A DNA stretch of 14,930 nucleotides from JBOHNM01 sp050730675 (GTDB taxonomy: Bacteria; Planctomycetota; Phycisphaerae; Phycisphaerales; UBA1924): assembly GCA_050730675.1 (NCBI GenBank), contig JBOHNM010000102.1, positions 1 through 14,930 of the forward strand. The letters run 5' to 3'. The notes below the pieces were generated by a model that did not search any database, was not told where the DNA came from, and saw only the letters and a program-made list of their open reading frames with translations. Positions 1 through 6,947 of this stretch are shown here, piece by piece (within the stretch, counting starts at the first letter, position 1; each line of letters starts with the position of its first letter). The position numbers and the translations under genes are program-made.

Positions 1-338
1 TTCCGACACAGGTGGTCGGTTGCGACCTCTACCTCGACACGACGATGCCGATCGCCGAGCTTGCCGAGCAGATGCAGAAGCTCTGCGAGGGAACGCCCTT
101 CAAGCTGACGATGATCTCCAACCGCGGCACGCAGGTGTGGCCCACCGGCTCGGTCTACACCGAGTGCGTGGACTACTACCGCGTCCGCTTCGAGTCACGC
201 AAGCCCTCGGTCGCGCTCGAGCAGACCGCGTGTTTGTTCCTCCTGAACGCGGTGGCGGCCAAGCACCTCGTTGCCGAGTACGAGCTGCTGCGGTTATTTG
301 ATGGGGTGAAGGGGTATTCGCTGGCGCAGGGGCAGTGA
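1..338 (+). CDS. icd: Probable NADP-dependent isocitrate dehydrogenase, C-terminal fragment
   Basis: The frame is open from the left edge, so only about the last 112 residues are present and the true start lies outside the window. The visible part begins with PTQVVGCDLYLDTT and contains FKLTMISNRGTQVWP, followed by an aromatic/arginine-rich stretch (CVDYYRVRF) and a helical tail. From memory this matches the extra C-terminal domain of the Thermus/Rickettsia-type isocitrate dehydrogenase, which decarboxylates isocitrate to 2-oxoglutarate in the TCA cycle and makes NADPH in the cytoplasm. The catalytic core is not visible, so the assignment depends on this domain alone. A GTG at position 12 could be misread as a start, but the frame continues upstream without a stop. 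Transcription probably ends at the hairpin at 511-549. An unrelated protein carrying a similar domain cannot be excluded. Confidence 0.68.
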   Translation, partial: PTQVVGCDLYLDTTMPIAELAEQMQKLCEGTPFKLTMISNRGTQVWPTGSVYTECVDYYRVRFESRKPSVALEQTACLFLLNAVAAKHLVAEYELLRLFDGVKGYSLAQGQ

Positions 339-510
339 GGCGAGTCGAAGAAATTCTGCAGGAATTACTTGCCAAATCCGTGCTCGGAGCCGATACTCCT
401 GTGCCATGATCCAGTTCTTCTCAAGCAGTTCGAGCTCTACCTCCAGCGATCCGGTGGATCGTCGGCGGTCGGCTTGTGCTGCGTAGCGTCGTCTACCGCA
501 TGATCTGATC
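339..510. other. Gene-free 3' region upstream of terminator
   Basis: These 172 bases separate the stop of the isocitrate dehydrogenase fragment from the terminator hairpin. No convincing reading frame is seen: the only minus-strand frame crossing it (294-512) has an arginine-rich, low-complexity translation. A small inverted repeat, AATTC-TGCAG-GAATT, lies at 352-366. The region could be a long 3' UTR or hold a small RNA that uses the terminator. No known RNA family is recognised. Confidence 0.4.
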
Positions 511-549
511 AACCGGCCGATCCTCCGAGGGTCGGCCGGTTGTGTTTTT
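511..549 (+). terminator. Rho-independent terminator
   Basis: A near-perfect 13-bp stem is formed by AACCGGCCGATCC (511-523) and GGGTCGGCCGGTT (529-541), with one T-G wobble pair and the loop TCCGA. It is followed by TGTGTTTTTG. The T-rich tail lies on the plus strand only, so it ends plus-strand transcription, probably that of the isocitrate dehydrogenase gene, before the tRNA pair. Confidence 0.85.
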
Positions 550-588
550 GCAGCCGTTTCGGCCCCTCGCGGATCCGCCGGACAACTC

Positions 589-676
589 GGAAGGTGAACC
601 GGCGGGTGGCGCCGGCCCCGTCTCGAAAACGGGTGGGAGTGCTACGCGCTCAGGGGTTCGAGTCCTCCGCCTTCCG
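589..676 (+). tRNA. tRNA-Ser (anticodon CGA)
   Basis: The acceptor stem GGAAGGT (589-595) pairs with GCCTTCC (669-675), with G676 as discriminator. The anticodon stem CCCGT/ACGGG (617-621/629-633) encloses the loop CTCGAAA, giving anticodon CGA (624-626), which reads UCG serine codons. A long variable arm (GAGTGC pairing with GCGCTC) is present, as expected for tRNA-Ser. The T arm has the TTCGAGT loop (657-663), with an A-C mismatch at the outer end of the stem. The 3' CCA is not encoded (the sequence continues CTT), so it must be added after transcription. Confidence 0.95.
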
Positions 677-683
677 CTTGTCT

Positions 684-770
684 GGATGGTGAAATCGGTG
701 TGGACCGATGGCCGCCTGCTAAGCGGTTGTGCTCATCATTGGGCACGGAGTTCGACTCTCCCTCCATCCG
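684..770 (+). tRNA. tRNA-Ser (anticodon GCU)
   Basis: The acceptor stem GGATGGT (684-690) pairs with TCCATCC (763-769), with a T-T mismatch in the innermost pair, and G770 is the discriminator. The D stem is ATCGG/CCGAT. The anticodon stem GCCGC/GCGGT (711-715/723-727) encloses CTGCTAA, giving anticodon GCT (718-720), which reads AGC and AGU serine codons. The long variable arm GTGCTC-ATCATT-GGGCAC is typical of tRNA-Ser. The T loop is TTCGACT (751-757). CCA is not encoded. It lies 7 bases behind the CGA isoacceptor and is probably cotranscribed with it. Both genes are followed by CTTG. Confidence 0.95.
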
Positions 771-789
771 CTTGCCAACGGATGTCGTG

Positions 790-1212
790 TTACTTCGCTG
801 GCGTCACAACGATTTCCACCGCGTCCTTCGGCGCGCCGAACGTCAGCACGCGCACGCGAGCGGTATTCAACCAACGGATCTGCCCGTTGACCAGGATCTT
901 CGCATCGACCGCGTAACTCAAGCGAGGGTCGATCATCGCGGGGTCGTAGTGCACCACGAACGGGACCGGCACCTGCCAGCCCTTGGTCTCGATATTCGCC
1001 TCCGACAGCACCAGGCTCGGCGCATCGGCACGGGATACGTCCAGCAGCCGCACCTGCACCACCGCATCGTCCGGCAGCGCGATCCGCTGGCGATAGGTCA
1101 CGGTCCCGGTCAGTTTATCGAGCGCCGGCGGCATGTCCTCGGTGGCGCATCCACCAGCGAGAGCCGCCAAACCAACCGCCGTCGCCAGCACGCCCATCGT
1201 TCCACGCTTCAT
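790..1212 (-). CDS. YbaY-like lipoprotein
   Basis: A 140-residue protein with a lipoprotein signal: basic start MKRG, a hydrophobic stretch, then LAGGC with the lipidated Cys at residue 22 (the -3 position is Ala rather than the preferred Leu). The mature part matches the YbaY/YscW-like family as I recall it: LTGTVTYRQRIALPDDAVV near residues 34-52, then VRLLDVSRADAP, a VPVPF segment and a YDPAMIDPRLSYAVDAKI block. It is probably an outer-membrane or periplasmic lipoprotein, and the molecular role of the family is poorly known. The start is supported by a strong Shine-Dalgarno sequence at 1218-1224. It begins 15 bases after the rpiA stop on the same strand, so it is probably the last gene of that transcription unit. 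Confidence 0.8.
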   Translation of the reverse strand: MKRGTMGVLATAVGLAALAGGCATEDMPPALDKLTGTVTYRQRIALPDDAVVQVRLLDVSRADAPSLVLSEANIETKGWQVPVPFVVHYDPAMIDPRLSYAVDAKILVNGQIRWLNTARVRVLTFGAPKDAVEIVVTPAK

Positions 1213-1217
1213 CGCCG

Positions 1218-1224
1218 CCTCCTC
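1218..1224 (-). promoter_or_regulatory. Shine-Dalgarno site for the YbaY-like lipoprotein
   Basis: On the minus strand this reads GAGGAGG, 5 bases before the ATG at 1212 and just after the rpiA stop (1228-1230). It is one of the few strong ribosome-binding sites in the window and fixes the start. Confidence 0.7.
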
Positions 1225-1227
1225 GTA

Positions 1228-1926
1228 TCACTCGCGCCCAAGCCGCCGCACGCCGCCCTTCCCTTCCACCAGCACAGTCTGCGACTCGGTCACGAACAGC
1301 CCGTGATCCACGATTCCGGCCATTTCGTTCAGGTCGCGAGCGAGCACATCCGCCTCGCCGCCAGCCGTCAATTCCGCCGTCAACTTCAAATCCAGGATCA
1401 GGTTCCCGTTGTCGGTGCGATAGTCCCCCGCGCCGTCCCTTGCCTGACGCACGACGCCGTCGAGGCCCATGTCCTCAAGCTGTCGCCGCACCGACCTCAG
1501 CGCCATGGGGATCACCTCCACTGGCAGGGGCATCCGCGAGCCCAGCCACGGCACCAGTTTCGCCTCGTCGATCATGTTGATCCGCACGCCGCCGCTCGCC
1601 ACCGTGGCCGCGGCGACGATCCGCTCGCGCGTCATCGCCCCGCCGCCGCCCTTGAGCATGCGGAGCTTGGGGTCCACCTCGTCGGCGCCGTCGAAGAGGT
1701 AGTCCACCTTGGAGACGTCCATGAAGTCCAGCACTTCCAGCCCCAGCGTTTCGGCAAGCTCGGTGGTCGCGAGGCTGGTCGCCACGCACGTGATTGCCAG
1801 CTTCTCGCTCTTGACGCGCTCCGCCAGCGCCCGCACCCCCCGCGCCGCGGCACGCCCGGTGCCGAGCCCGACGATCATGCCGGAGGTGACCCCGGCAACG
1901 GCTTGTGCGGCGAGTGCATCGGTCAT
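1228..1926 (-). CDS. rpiA: Ribose-5-phosphate isomerase A
   Basis: Interconverts ribose 5-phosphate and ribulose 5-phosphate in the non-oxidative pentose phosphate pathway, in the cytoplasm. The chosen start (MTDALAAQAV) gives 232 residues, close to the roughly 220 of the E. coli enzyme. Family motifs in order are GLGTG near residues 20-24, the phosphate-binding DGADEVD at 79-85, KGGGG at 92-96 and TRER at 99-102 with the likely catalytic Glu at 101. The usual GTGST is GTGRA here, which I believe also occurs in related bacteria. The frame stays open upstream to 2148, but that extension has no family resemblance. The ATG overlaps the stop of the preceding gene as ATGA, which suggests translational coupling. 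The YbaY-like lipoprotein gene follows after 15 bases. Confidence 0.93.
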   Translation of the reverse strand: MTDALAAQAVAGVTSGMIVGLGTGRAAARGVRALAERVKSEKLAITCVATSLATTELAETLGLEVLDFMDVSKVDYLFDGADEVDPKLRMLKGGGGAMTRERIVAAATVASGGVRINMIDEAKLVPWLGSRMPLPVEVIPMALRSVRRQLEDMGLDGVVRQARDGAGDYRTDNGNLILDLKLTAELTAGGEADVLARDLNEMAGIVDHGLFVTESQTVLVEGKGGVRRLGRE

Positions 1927-2309
1927 GTTCGGCTCTTCGGCGGGAACAAGTGGAACTCCCAGGACCAGACGCCCGCGGTGTCGCGCGATGCACGCACGTG
2001 ACGAACAAGTTTGCGGGCGCCCTTGTCTGCGGTTGAACGTCCGACTGTATCGCCGCGTCGGGCGTCGTATAGACGCACAAGCACGAGACCTCGACGATCC
2101 ATCGAATGCATGCATACAGAACGGAACGTCCTTGCCGTCGTAGCCCACCCGCAGAGCATCACAAACGCCTCTCGATTCAGCGGCACAACCGCGTTTCGTC
2201 GGACGGGTTTGACGTCAGCCAGTCCGACCCAGACATCGAGGGCTCGCGGCGGTGCGACCGCTCTACGACCTTCACCGCCACCACTGGTGCGTTTGTTTCG
2301 TTTGCTCAC
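1923..2309 (-). CDS. Hypothetical protein coupled to rpiA
   Basis: A 128-residue frame starting at GTG (2307-2309) and ending in a TGA that overlaps the rpiA ATG (ATGA). I recognise no family. The translation has a basic, low-complexity start (SKRNKRTSGGGEGRR), then a mixed hydrophobic/charged body that looks protein-like, with segments such as LADVKPVRRNAVVPLNREAF, GLVLVRLYDARRGD and a C-terminal VWSWEFHLF. There is no signal peptide or membrane segment. A GGAG lies about 8 bases upstream of the GTG. Evidence for coding: it fills a 430-base gap between two cotranscribed genes, it has the start/stop overlap, and it lies 47 bases after the aldehyde dehydrogenase stop. Evidence against: third codon positions look less GC-rich than in neighbouring genes. 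Otherwise this stretch would be an untranslated rpiA leader. Confidence 0.5.
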   Translation of the reverse strand: MSKRNKRTSGGGEGRRAVAPPRALDVWVGLADVKPVRRNAVVPLNREAFVMLCGWATTARTFRSVCMHSMDRRGLVLVRLYDARRGDTVGRSTADKGARKLVRHVRASRDTAGVWSWEFHLFPPKSRT

Positions 2310-2356
2310 GTCCCCAACTCCGCGGCCTCCGCGCACTCCGCGGTGACGATTGGTCC

Positions 2357-3892
2357 TTACTCGAACCTGATCCCCTGTGCCAACTCCAGCTTCCCGCTGT
2401 AGTTGATGACGCTCGTCTGCCGGCGCATGTACACCTTCCACGAGTCGCTGCCGCTCTCGCGGCCGCCACCTGTTTCTTTTTCCCCGCCGAACGCGCCGCC
2501 GATTTCGGCGCCGCTCGTGCCCGCGTTGACGTTGGCGATGCCGCAATCGCTGCCCGAGCCGTCGGCTGCCAGGAAAGCCTCGCTCGACAGCACGTTGTTG
2601 GTGAAGATCGCCGACGAGAGCCCCTGTTCCACGCCGTTCTGCATCGCCAGCGCCTCGTCGATCGTCTTGAATGTGAAAACGTAGAGGATCGGCGCAAACG
2701 TCTCTTCCTTGGCGATCGGCAGCGCGTTGCCGGCCGACGCACGCACGATCGTCGGCTGCACAAAGTGACCGTCGAGTCCCGGCACTTTGGCCGTCTCACC
2801 GCCGATGAGCACCTGCCCGCCCTGTTTCTTGGCCTCGCCCACCGCGTGGCTGAAACCTTCGACCGACCGCCCGTTGATCAGCGGTCCCACCAGCGTCCCC
2901 GCTTTCAGCGGGTCGCCGATCTTGCCCATCACCTGCTTGTACCCGTCCACCAGCCGGCGGCAGACCTCGTCGGCGATCTTCTCGTGGACGATCACCCGGC
3001 GCGTACTCGTGCAGCGCTGTCCGGCCGTTCCCACCGCCCCGAAGACAATCGCGGGGATCGCCAGCTTTAGGTCCGCATCTTCCGCCAGGATCACCGCGTT
3101 GTTGCCGCCGAGTTCCAGCAGGCAGCGCCCCAGTCGCTGGGCGACGACTGTCCCCACCGCACGACCCATCCGGCATGAACCGGTTGCGGAGATCAGTGGC
3201 AGGCGCTTATCTGCCACCATCCGCTGGCCGACGACGTCGTCGGTCCCGATGACCAGCTTGAAGATGTTGGCGTACCCCATCTTCGTCGCCACGCGCTCGG
3301 CCAGGTCGTTGCACGCCAGCGCGGTCAGCGGCGCCATCAGGCTCGGCTTCCAGACGGTGATATCGCCGCACACTGCGGCAAGGCAGGCATTCCACGCCCA
3401 CACCGCCGCCGGAAAGTTGAACGCCGAGATCACGCCGATTGGCCCCAGGGGCAGCCACTGCTCCAGCAGCTTGTGCTTGGCCCGCTCGCTGGGGAAGATG
3501 CCGCCGGGGAGCTGCCGCGAGAGCCCGACCGCGAAGTCCGCGATGTCCACGATCTCCTGGATCTCACCCTCGCCCTCGGCACGGATCTTTCCGACCTCCA
3601 GGCTCACCAGCTCGCCCAAGTCGGCCTTGTGCTTGCGGAACTCGTCGCCGATCGCCCGCACCACCTGCCCGCGCACCGGGGCCGGCACGCCGCGCCAGGT
3701 CTTGAACGCCGATACCGCCTCGTTCATCACCCGCTCGTAGTCGTCGGCGGTGTCGAGCGAGACGTGCGCGATCGGCTGCCCGGTCGTCGGGTTGTTCACG
3801 GTGATGAACCCCGGTCCCGGGGCGGCGTCCCCCCCGGTCTTCACGCGGGGGTGCGAATCGAGTCCCAGACGCTTGAGCAATTCGTTGGCCAT
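2357..3892 (-). CDS. amaB: ALDH7-family aldehyde dehydrogenase (probable alpha-aminoadipic semialdehyde / piperidine-6-carboxylate dehydrogenase)
   Basis: A 511-residue NAD(P)-dependent aldehyde dehydrogenase, the usual length for ALDH7. Characteristic residues are N159 in SAFNFP, K182 in WKPS, E260 in LELGGNN and the nucleophile C294 in GTAGQRCTSTRR. The C-terminal block SGAEIGGAFGGEKETGGG followed by RESGSDSWKVYMRR is the ALDH7 signature, shared with human antiquitin, and separates it from betaine or succinate-semialdehyde dehydrogenases. In bacteria this family typically oxidises 2-aminoadipate semialdehyde during lysine breakdown. No lysine-catabolism partner is visible, so the substrate is inferred from the family. 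The start MANELLKRLG was chosen because the longer frame (to 4279) has no family resemblance. No clear Shine-Dalgarno sequence is seen. It is the first gene of a minus-strand unit with the hypothetical protein, rpiA and the YbaY-like lipoprotein. Confidence 0.9.
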   Translation of the reverse strand: MANELLKRLGLDSHPRVKTGGDAAPGPGFITVNNPTTGQPIAHVSLDTADDYERVMNEAVSAFKTWRGVPAPVRGQVVRAIGDEFRKHKADLGELVSLEVGKIRAEGEGEIQEIVDIADFAVGLSRQLPGGIFPSERAKHKLLEQWLPLGPIGVISAFNFPAAVWAWNACLAAVCGDITVWKPSLMAPLTALACNDLAERVATKMGYANIFKLVIGTDDVVGQRMVADKRLPLISATGSCRMGRAVGTVVAQRLGRCLLELGGNNAVILAEDADLKLAIPAIVFGAVGTAGQRCTSTRRVIVHEKIADEVCRRLVDGYKQVMGKIGDPLKAGTLVGPLINGRSVEGFSHAVGEAKKQGGQVLIGGETAKVPGLDGHFVQPTIVRASAGNALPIAKEETFAPILYVFTFKTIDEALAMQNGVEQGLSSAIFTNNVLSSEAFLAADGSGSDCGIANVNAGTSGAEIGGAFGGEKETGGGRESGSDSWKVYMRRQTSVINYSGKLELAQGIRFE

Positions 3893-4072
3893 AGGCCCGA
3901 GGGTAAGCGCGATGGTGAGACCCAGCTTGGAGCCCCGATCGGCGTGCGAGTGCGTTTCGTGACCGCAGCGCATGTTGCCAACGACTAACGACGAAAGATC
4001 AGCAACTTCTTTGCTCCCGCCGTACGGCGTCCGTCGATACACGCCGCTCGCACCCGCTCTCCGAGCGCCCAC
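3893..4072. promoter_or_regulatory. Divergent intergenic region
   Basis: 180 bases between the start of the minus-strand aldehyde dehydrogenase gene and the plus-strand HEAT-repeat gene. The promoters of both should lie here by position. I cannot point to a convincing -35/-10 pair or an operator-like palindrome. Confidence 0.35.
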
Positions 4073-5332
4073 ATGAAACTGATCCTCCTCGCCTCCCTCT
4101 CCTGGTGGCCCATTGCCATCGGCGCGATCCTCATCGTCGCTGCCGCCCTCCTTCGACTCCGCGCCCCGCGCGGCCCGCGCTGCCGTGGCCACCGTCCGCG
4201 CGGCTGGCGACTCCTCTCGACCAACGCGTGGTTCCGCGACTGCGGCTATGACCTCACGCGCCTGCCCGTGGGCGAACACGACCTTGTGCGCTGCCCCGAA
4301 TGCGCCGCCTGCACGCCCGCCGCGGCGATCGCTCGCCGCCCACGCCGCCGCTGGCCGCTGGCGCGTTTGAGTATCGCGATCATCATCCTGTCAGCGGTCG
4401 CGCACATTGTGTTCTGGGTGCGCTGCGGCGACTGGACCAGGCAACTCTCCGACACGGCGCTCATCCGCACCCGCCAGTGGCTCGGCAGTTCCACCCCCTC
4501 TGCACTGCGCTTCGAACTCCTGAACCGCATCAATGCCTGCCCGCCGACGCTCTCGGCTTCGGCCCTCCAGGAAGTCGTCCCACTGGTCATTGATGAGCTG
4601 CGCGACGACGACATCTCCGCCAACGCAGAAGCGGCCGTTACGGCTCTCGAGGGCCCGCTCTGGGGCTACAGCAACCGCGCCCTGTACGAAACGCTCGGTT
4701 CGACCGACTGGCAACAGCGTCAGATCGTCGCCAACATCCTCGTCCGCCGCGGCGATCCTCCCTCGCCCGATCTCCTCCGCGTGCTCGTCGAGGCTCTCCG
4801 CGACGACACGCTCCCCAGCGGCGTCGGCCTGCGGTACAGCTACACCCGCATCTACAACGCGCAGGCCGCCGTGGGCTATCTCACGGCGAACGCCGCCGAA
4901 GCCGAGCCCCTCCTTGTCGATGCGATGAATTCTCCCGATTGGCAGCAGCGTTTCCTTGCCGCCGTCATTCTCGGCGCGGGGCACCGCTATGAACTGGCCG
5001 AACGCGCCGCCCCCATCCTCATCGAACACCTCGACCGCAACGCCATCGACGAGGATGCCAAGGGAGCTGTGGTCGGACTCGTCGGATTCGACGTGGCCGC
5101 GATCCCGCACCTCGACGCCGCGGCCGCGGGTTCCGACCCGCAACGGGCCGCACTCGCACGTGTTGTCCGTCGGCGGATTGCGGCGAACACGGCCCGGCAC
5201 ACCGTCGGGCCTCCCGCTCCCGACAGCCCGCTCGCGAAAGCCGAGGCGAAGGAGCCCCACGCGGCCATCACCGCCCTCGGCGACGCCACGCTGCTGGCGC
5301 CGGGCAACCTCCACATGCCGTCGCGCCGTTGA
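4073..5332 (+). CDS. Membrane-anchored HEAT-repeat protein with degenerate zinc ribbon
   Basis: 419 residues. Two membrane segments (about 5-27 and 96-116) flank a short segment with CGYDLTRLP (C57) and CPEC (C74, C77). This is the zinc-ribbon type common in planctomycete membrane proteins, but the first Cys of the usual CxxCGYDL is absent (FRDC). C80 in CPECAAC might substitute. From about residue 150 to 375 the sequence is helical with repeat-like units; the clearest are STDWQQRQIVANILV and SPDWQQRFLAAVILG, which suggests HEAT/armadillo-like repeats for protein binding. The tail is low complexity. Its partner and function are unknown. It is transcribed alone, divergent from the aldehyde dehydrogenase and convergent with tsaC, whose stop lies 20 bases away with no clear terminator between. 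No strong Shine-Dalgarno precedes the ATG. Confidence 0.75.
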   Translation: MKLILLASLSWWPIAIGAILIVAAALLRLRAPRGPRCRGHRPRGWRLLSTNAWFRDCGYDLTRLPVGEHDLVRCPECAACTPAAAIARRPRRRWPLARLSIAIIILSAVAHIVFWVRCGDWTRQLSDTALIRTRQWLGSSTPSALRFELLNRINACPPTLSASALQEVVPLVIDELRDDDISANAEAAVTALEGPLWGYSNRALYETLGSTDWQQRQIVANILVRRGDPPSPDLLRVLVEALRDDTLPSGVGLRYSYTRIYNAQAAVGYLTANAAEAEPLLVDAMNSPDWQQRFLAAVILGAGHRYELAERAAPILIEHLDRNAIDEDAKGAVVGLVGFDVAAIPHLDAAAAGSDPQRAALARVVRRRIAANTARHTVGPPAPDSPLAKAEAKEPHAAITALGDATLLAPGNLHMPSRR

Positions 5333-5352
5333 AGTCCGGAGACTCCGCGTGC

Positions 5353-6390
5353 TCAGATGCTCGTTGCTCGTTTCAACCGGTCCAGCACCGCCGCCCAGAT
5401 CGCCGCGTTCCCGGGTGCATCGGTATTGCTGACGGGAGGGCGTTCCACGATGATCAGCCCCACGTCCCTGGTGTCGGCCTCGCGCAGCGCTCGATAGAGC
5501 CGCGCCGCGTATTCGCCGGCATCGGGCGGCATCTCAATCAGCTCGTGCGGCGGCTCAATCTCTCGCAGCGCGTGGGTGATCACCACGACCGCCTCGTCCT
5601 CATAGTCCTCGAGCAGCCCCTCGAGTTCCGGTCCTTCGACCAGCACGGCGCGCGTGCGTGGCGCGTAGTGGGAGGCCAGCATCCCCGGGCTTGCCAGGGC
5701 TGCGCCGTCTTTGTCCGCCGCCTCGATCACACTCCCGTGCTCCTCAACCGCCTCTCCCAGCACGTGCGCGATCGCGTGCGCTCCAACCACGCCCGGCCGC
5801 AGGATCCGTACCCGCTCGCTTGTGACATCGACCACCGTGCTCTCGATCCCCGTCTGGCACGCGCCGCCGTCAAGCACATGCACCTGGTCGGCAGCAAAGG
5901 CTTCACGCACGTGGGCCGCGTCAGTGGGAGAAACCCGCCCGCTCGCGTTGGCGCTCGGCCCTACCAGCGGCCCGCCGAACTCGAACAGCAGCGAGAGCGC
6001 CAGCGGATGGTCCGGGCAGCGCACCGCCACCGTCGGTCCGCCCCCCGTCACCTCATCCGGCACGACCGCCGCCCGCGGCAGCACCAGCGTCAGCGGGCCC
6101 GGCCAGAACGCCCGCGCCAGTTTCTCCGCCCGCGCGCTCCACGCCCCCGGAGCGACCACCCGCCGCGCCATCTCCTGCCCGGTGACATGCACGATCAGCG
6201 GGTTGTGGCTCGGACGTCCCTTGGCCGCGAAGACGCCCCGCACCGCATCAGCATTCAACGCGTCCGCACCCAGTCCGTAGACGGTCTCGGTCGGGAACGC
6301 GACCAAGCCCCCATCGCGCAATCGCGCGACAGCGAGCGACAAGTCGGGCTGTTCAAGAGCATCGTCCACGGGCAATTGTAACACGCCCAA
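5353..6390 (-). CDS. tsaC: Threonylcarbamoyl-AMP synthase (Sua5/YrdC type)
   Basis: Makes threonylcarbamoyl-AMP from threonine, bicarbonate and ATP, the first step of the t6A37 modification of ANN-decoding tRNAs, in the cytoplasm. The 345-residue length fits the two-domain Sua5 form rather than the short TsaC. The YrdC domain (about 15-205) shows FPTETVYGLGADA at 32-44, KGRPSHNPL at 57-65, FWPGPLTLVLPR at 95-106, GPSANASG at 144-151 and ESTVVD at 183-188. A Sua5-type C-terminal domain follows from about 220, after the linker LASPGMLASHYAPRT. The start is uncertain: the longest frame begins with TTG (6390), and GTG at 6384 or 6369 is also possible. The upstream GGGGTGG is a weak ribosome site. 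It follows the GNAT gene by about 21 bases and is probably cotranscribed with it. Confidence 0.92.
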   Translation of the reverse strand: MGVLQLPVDDALEQPDLSLAVARLRDGGLVAFPTETVYGLGADALNADAVRGVFAAKGRPSHNPLIVHVTGQEMARRVVAPGAWSARAEKLARAFWPGPLTLVLPRAAVVPDEVTGGGPTVAVRCPDHPLALSLLFEFGGPLVGPSANASGRVSPTDAAHVREAFAADQVHVLDGGACQTGIESTVVDVTSERVRILRPGVVGAHAIAHVLGEAVEEHGSVIEAADKDGAALASPGMLASHYAPRTRAVLVEGPELEGLLEDYEDEAVVVITHALREIEPPHELIEMPPDAGEYAARLYRALREADTRDVGLIIVERPPVSNTDAPGNAAIWAAVLDRLKRATSI

Positions 6391-6411
6391 TGCACGCCAC
6401 CCCGCGAGAGA

Positions 6412-6921
6412 CTACGCCAATTCAAGCTGAAAATGCTCGAATCTCTCGTCCTTCTTCCATCCCAAGCTCGTGTACAGAGCCTTCGCCGGCGTGTTGTCCG
6501 CCGCCGTCGAGAGCACCAGCCGCTTCGCCCCATCCTGCTTCGCAAAGTGGGCCGCGTGCTTCAGCAGTGAGCGGGCGATGCCAAACCGTCGTGACGCTTC
6601 CTCGACGAACAGGTCGTTGAGGATCCACACCCGCTGCATCCACACGCTGCTGTACGTCGGGTACAGCTGCACAAACCCGTGTGCTCTGCACCGCGGACCG
6701 AACCCCGACAGCGCCGCGAAGACCACGCTCTCATCGCGCAGCACGCGTTCACCGACGAAACGCTCCGCCCCGGGTGCATCCGACGGCCTTCCGTAGAACT
6801 GCCGGTACTGATCGAAGAGCGCCGCCACAAGCGGCACGTCGCCGGCGCCGGCGCGTGAAATACGAACGGCCGGTGGCGTGGGTGAATTCGAAGGAGTGGG
6901 GGAAATCGGAGAGGACGACAT
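6412..6921 (-). CDS. GNAT-family N-acetyltransferase
   Basis: A 169-residue protein with the GNAT fold pattern: VRISRAGAGDVPLVAALFDQ at the start of the domain, a central strand (YSSVWMQRVWILNDLFVEEA), the acetyl-CoA pyrophosphate-binding motif RRFGIARSLL, and the motif B region TAADNTPAKALYTSLGW. It transfers an acetyl group from acetyl-CoA to an amine; the substrate cannot be read from the sequence. A Ser/Pro-rich N-terminus (MSSSPISPTPSNSPTPP) precedes the domain. The ATG at 6921 was chosen because the upstream extension, open to 7155, overlaps the redoxin gene and has no GNAT resemblance. It begins 26 bases after that gene's stop and lies 21 bases before tsaC, so it is part of the long minus-strand run. 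Confidence 0.87.
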   Translation of the reverse strand: MSSSPISPTPSNSPTPPAVRISRAGAGDVPLVAALFDQYRQFYGRPSDAPGAERFVGERVLRDESVVFAALSGFGPRCRAHGFVQLYPTYSSVWMQRVWILNDLFVEEASRRFGIARSLLKHAAHFAKQDGAKRLVLSTAADNTPAKALYTSLGWKKDERFEHFQLELA

Positions 6922-6947
6922 GTCGGAGTCTAGCGAACCGGTGTTCG

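Noticed and set aside
294..512. A 72-residue minus-strand frame in the region after the isocitrate dehydrogenase fragment
   Set aside because: It overlaps the end of that gene and the terminator, has no clear ribosome site and no protein-like features.
700..2001. A 433-residue plus-strand frame starting inside the second tRNA
   Set aside because: It overlaps a tRNA gene and runs antisense to a lipoprotein gene and rpiA; the translation is His/Arg-rich.
1927..2148. N-terminal extension of rpiA to 2148
   Set aside because: The extra 74 residues do not resemble RpiA and overlap the coupled upstream frame; the ATG at 1926 gives the normal length.
5337..5347. Inverted repeat CGGAG-A-CTCCG between the HEAT gene and tsaC as a terminator
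   Set aside because: The stem is only about 4 bp once a loop is allowed and no T-run follows on either strand.
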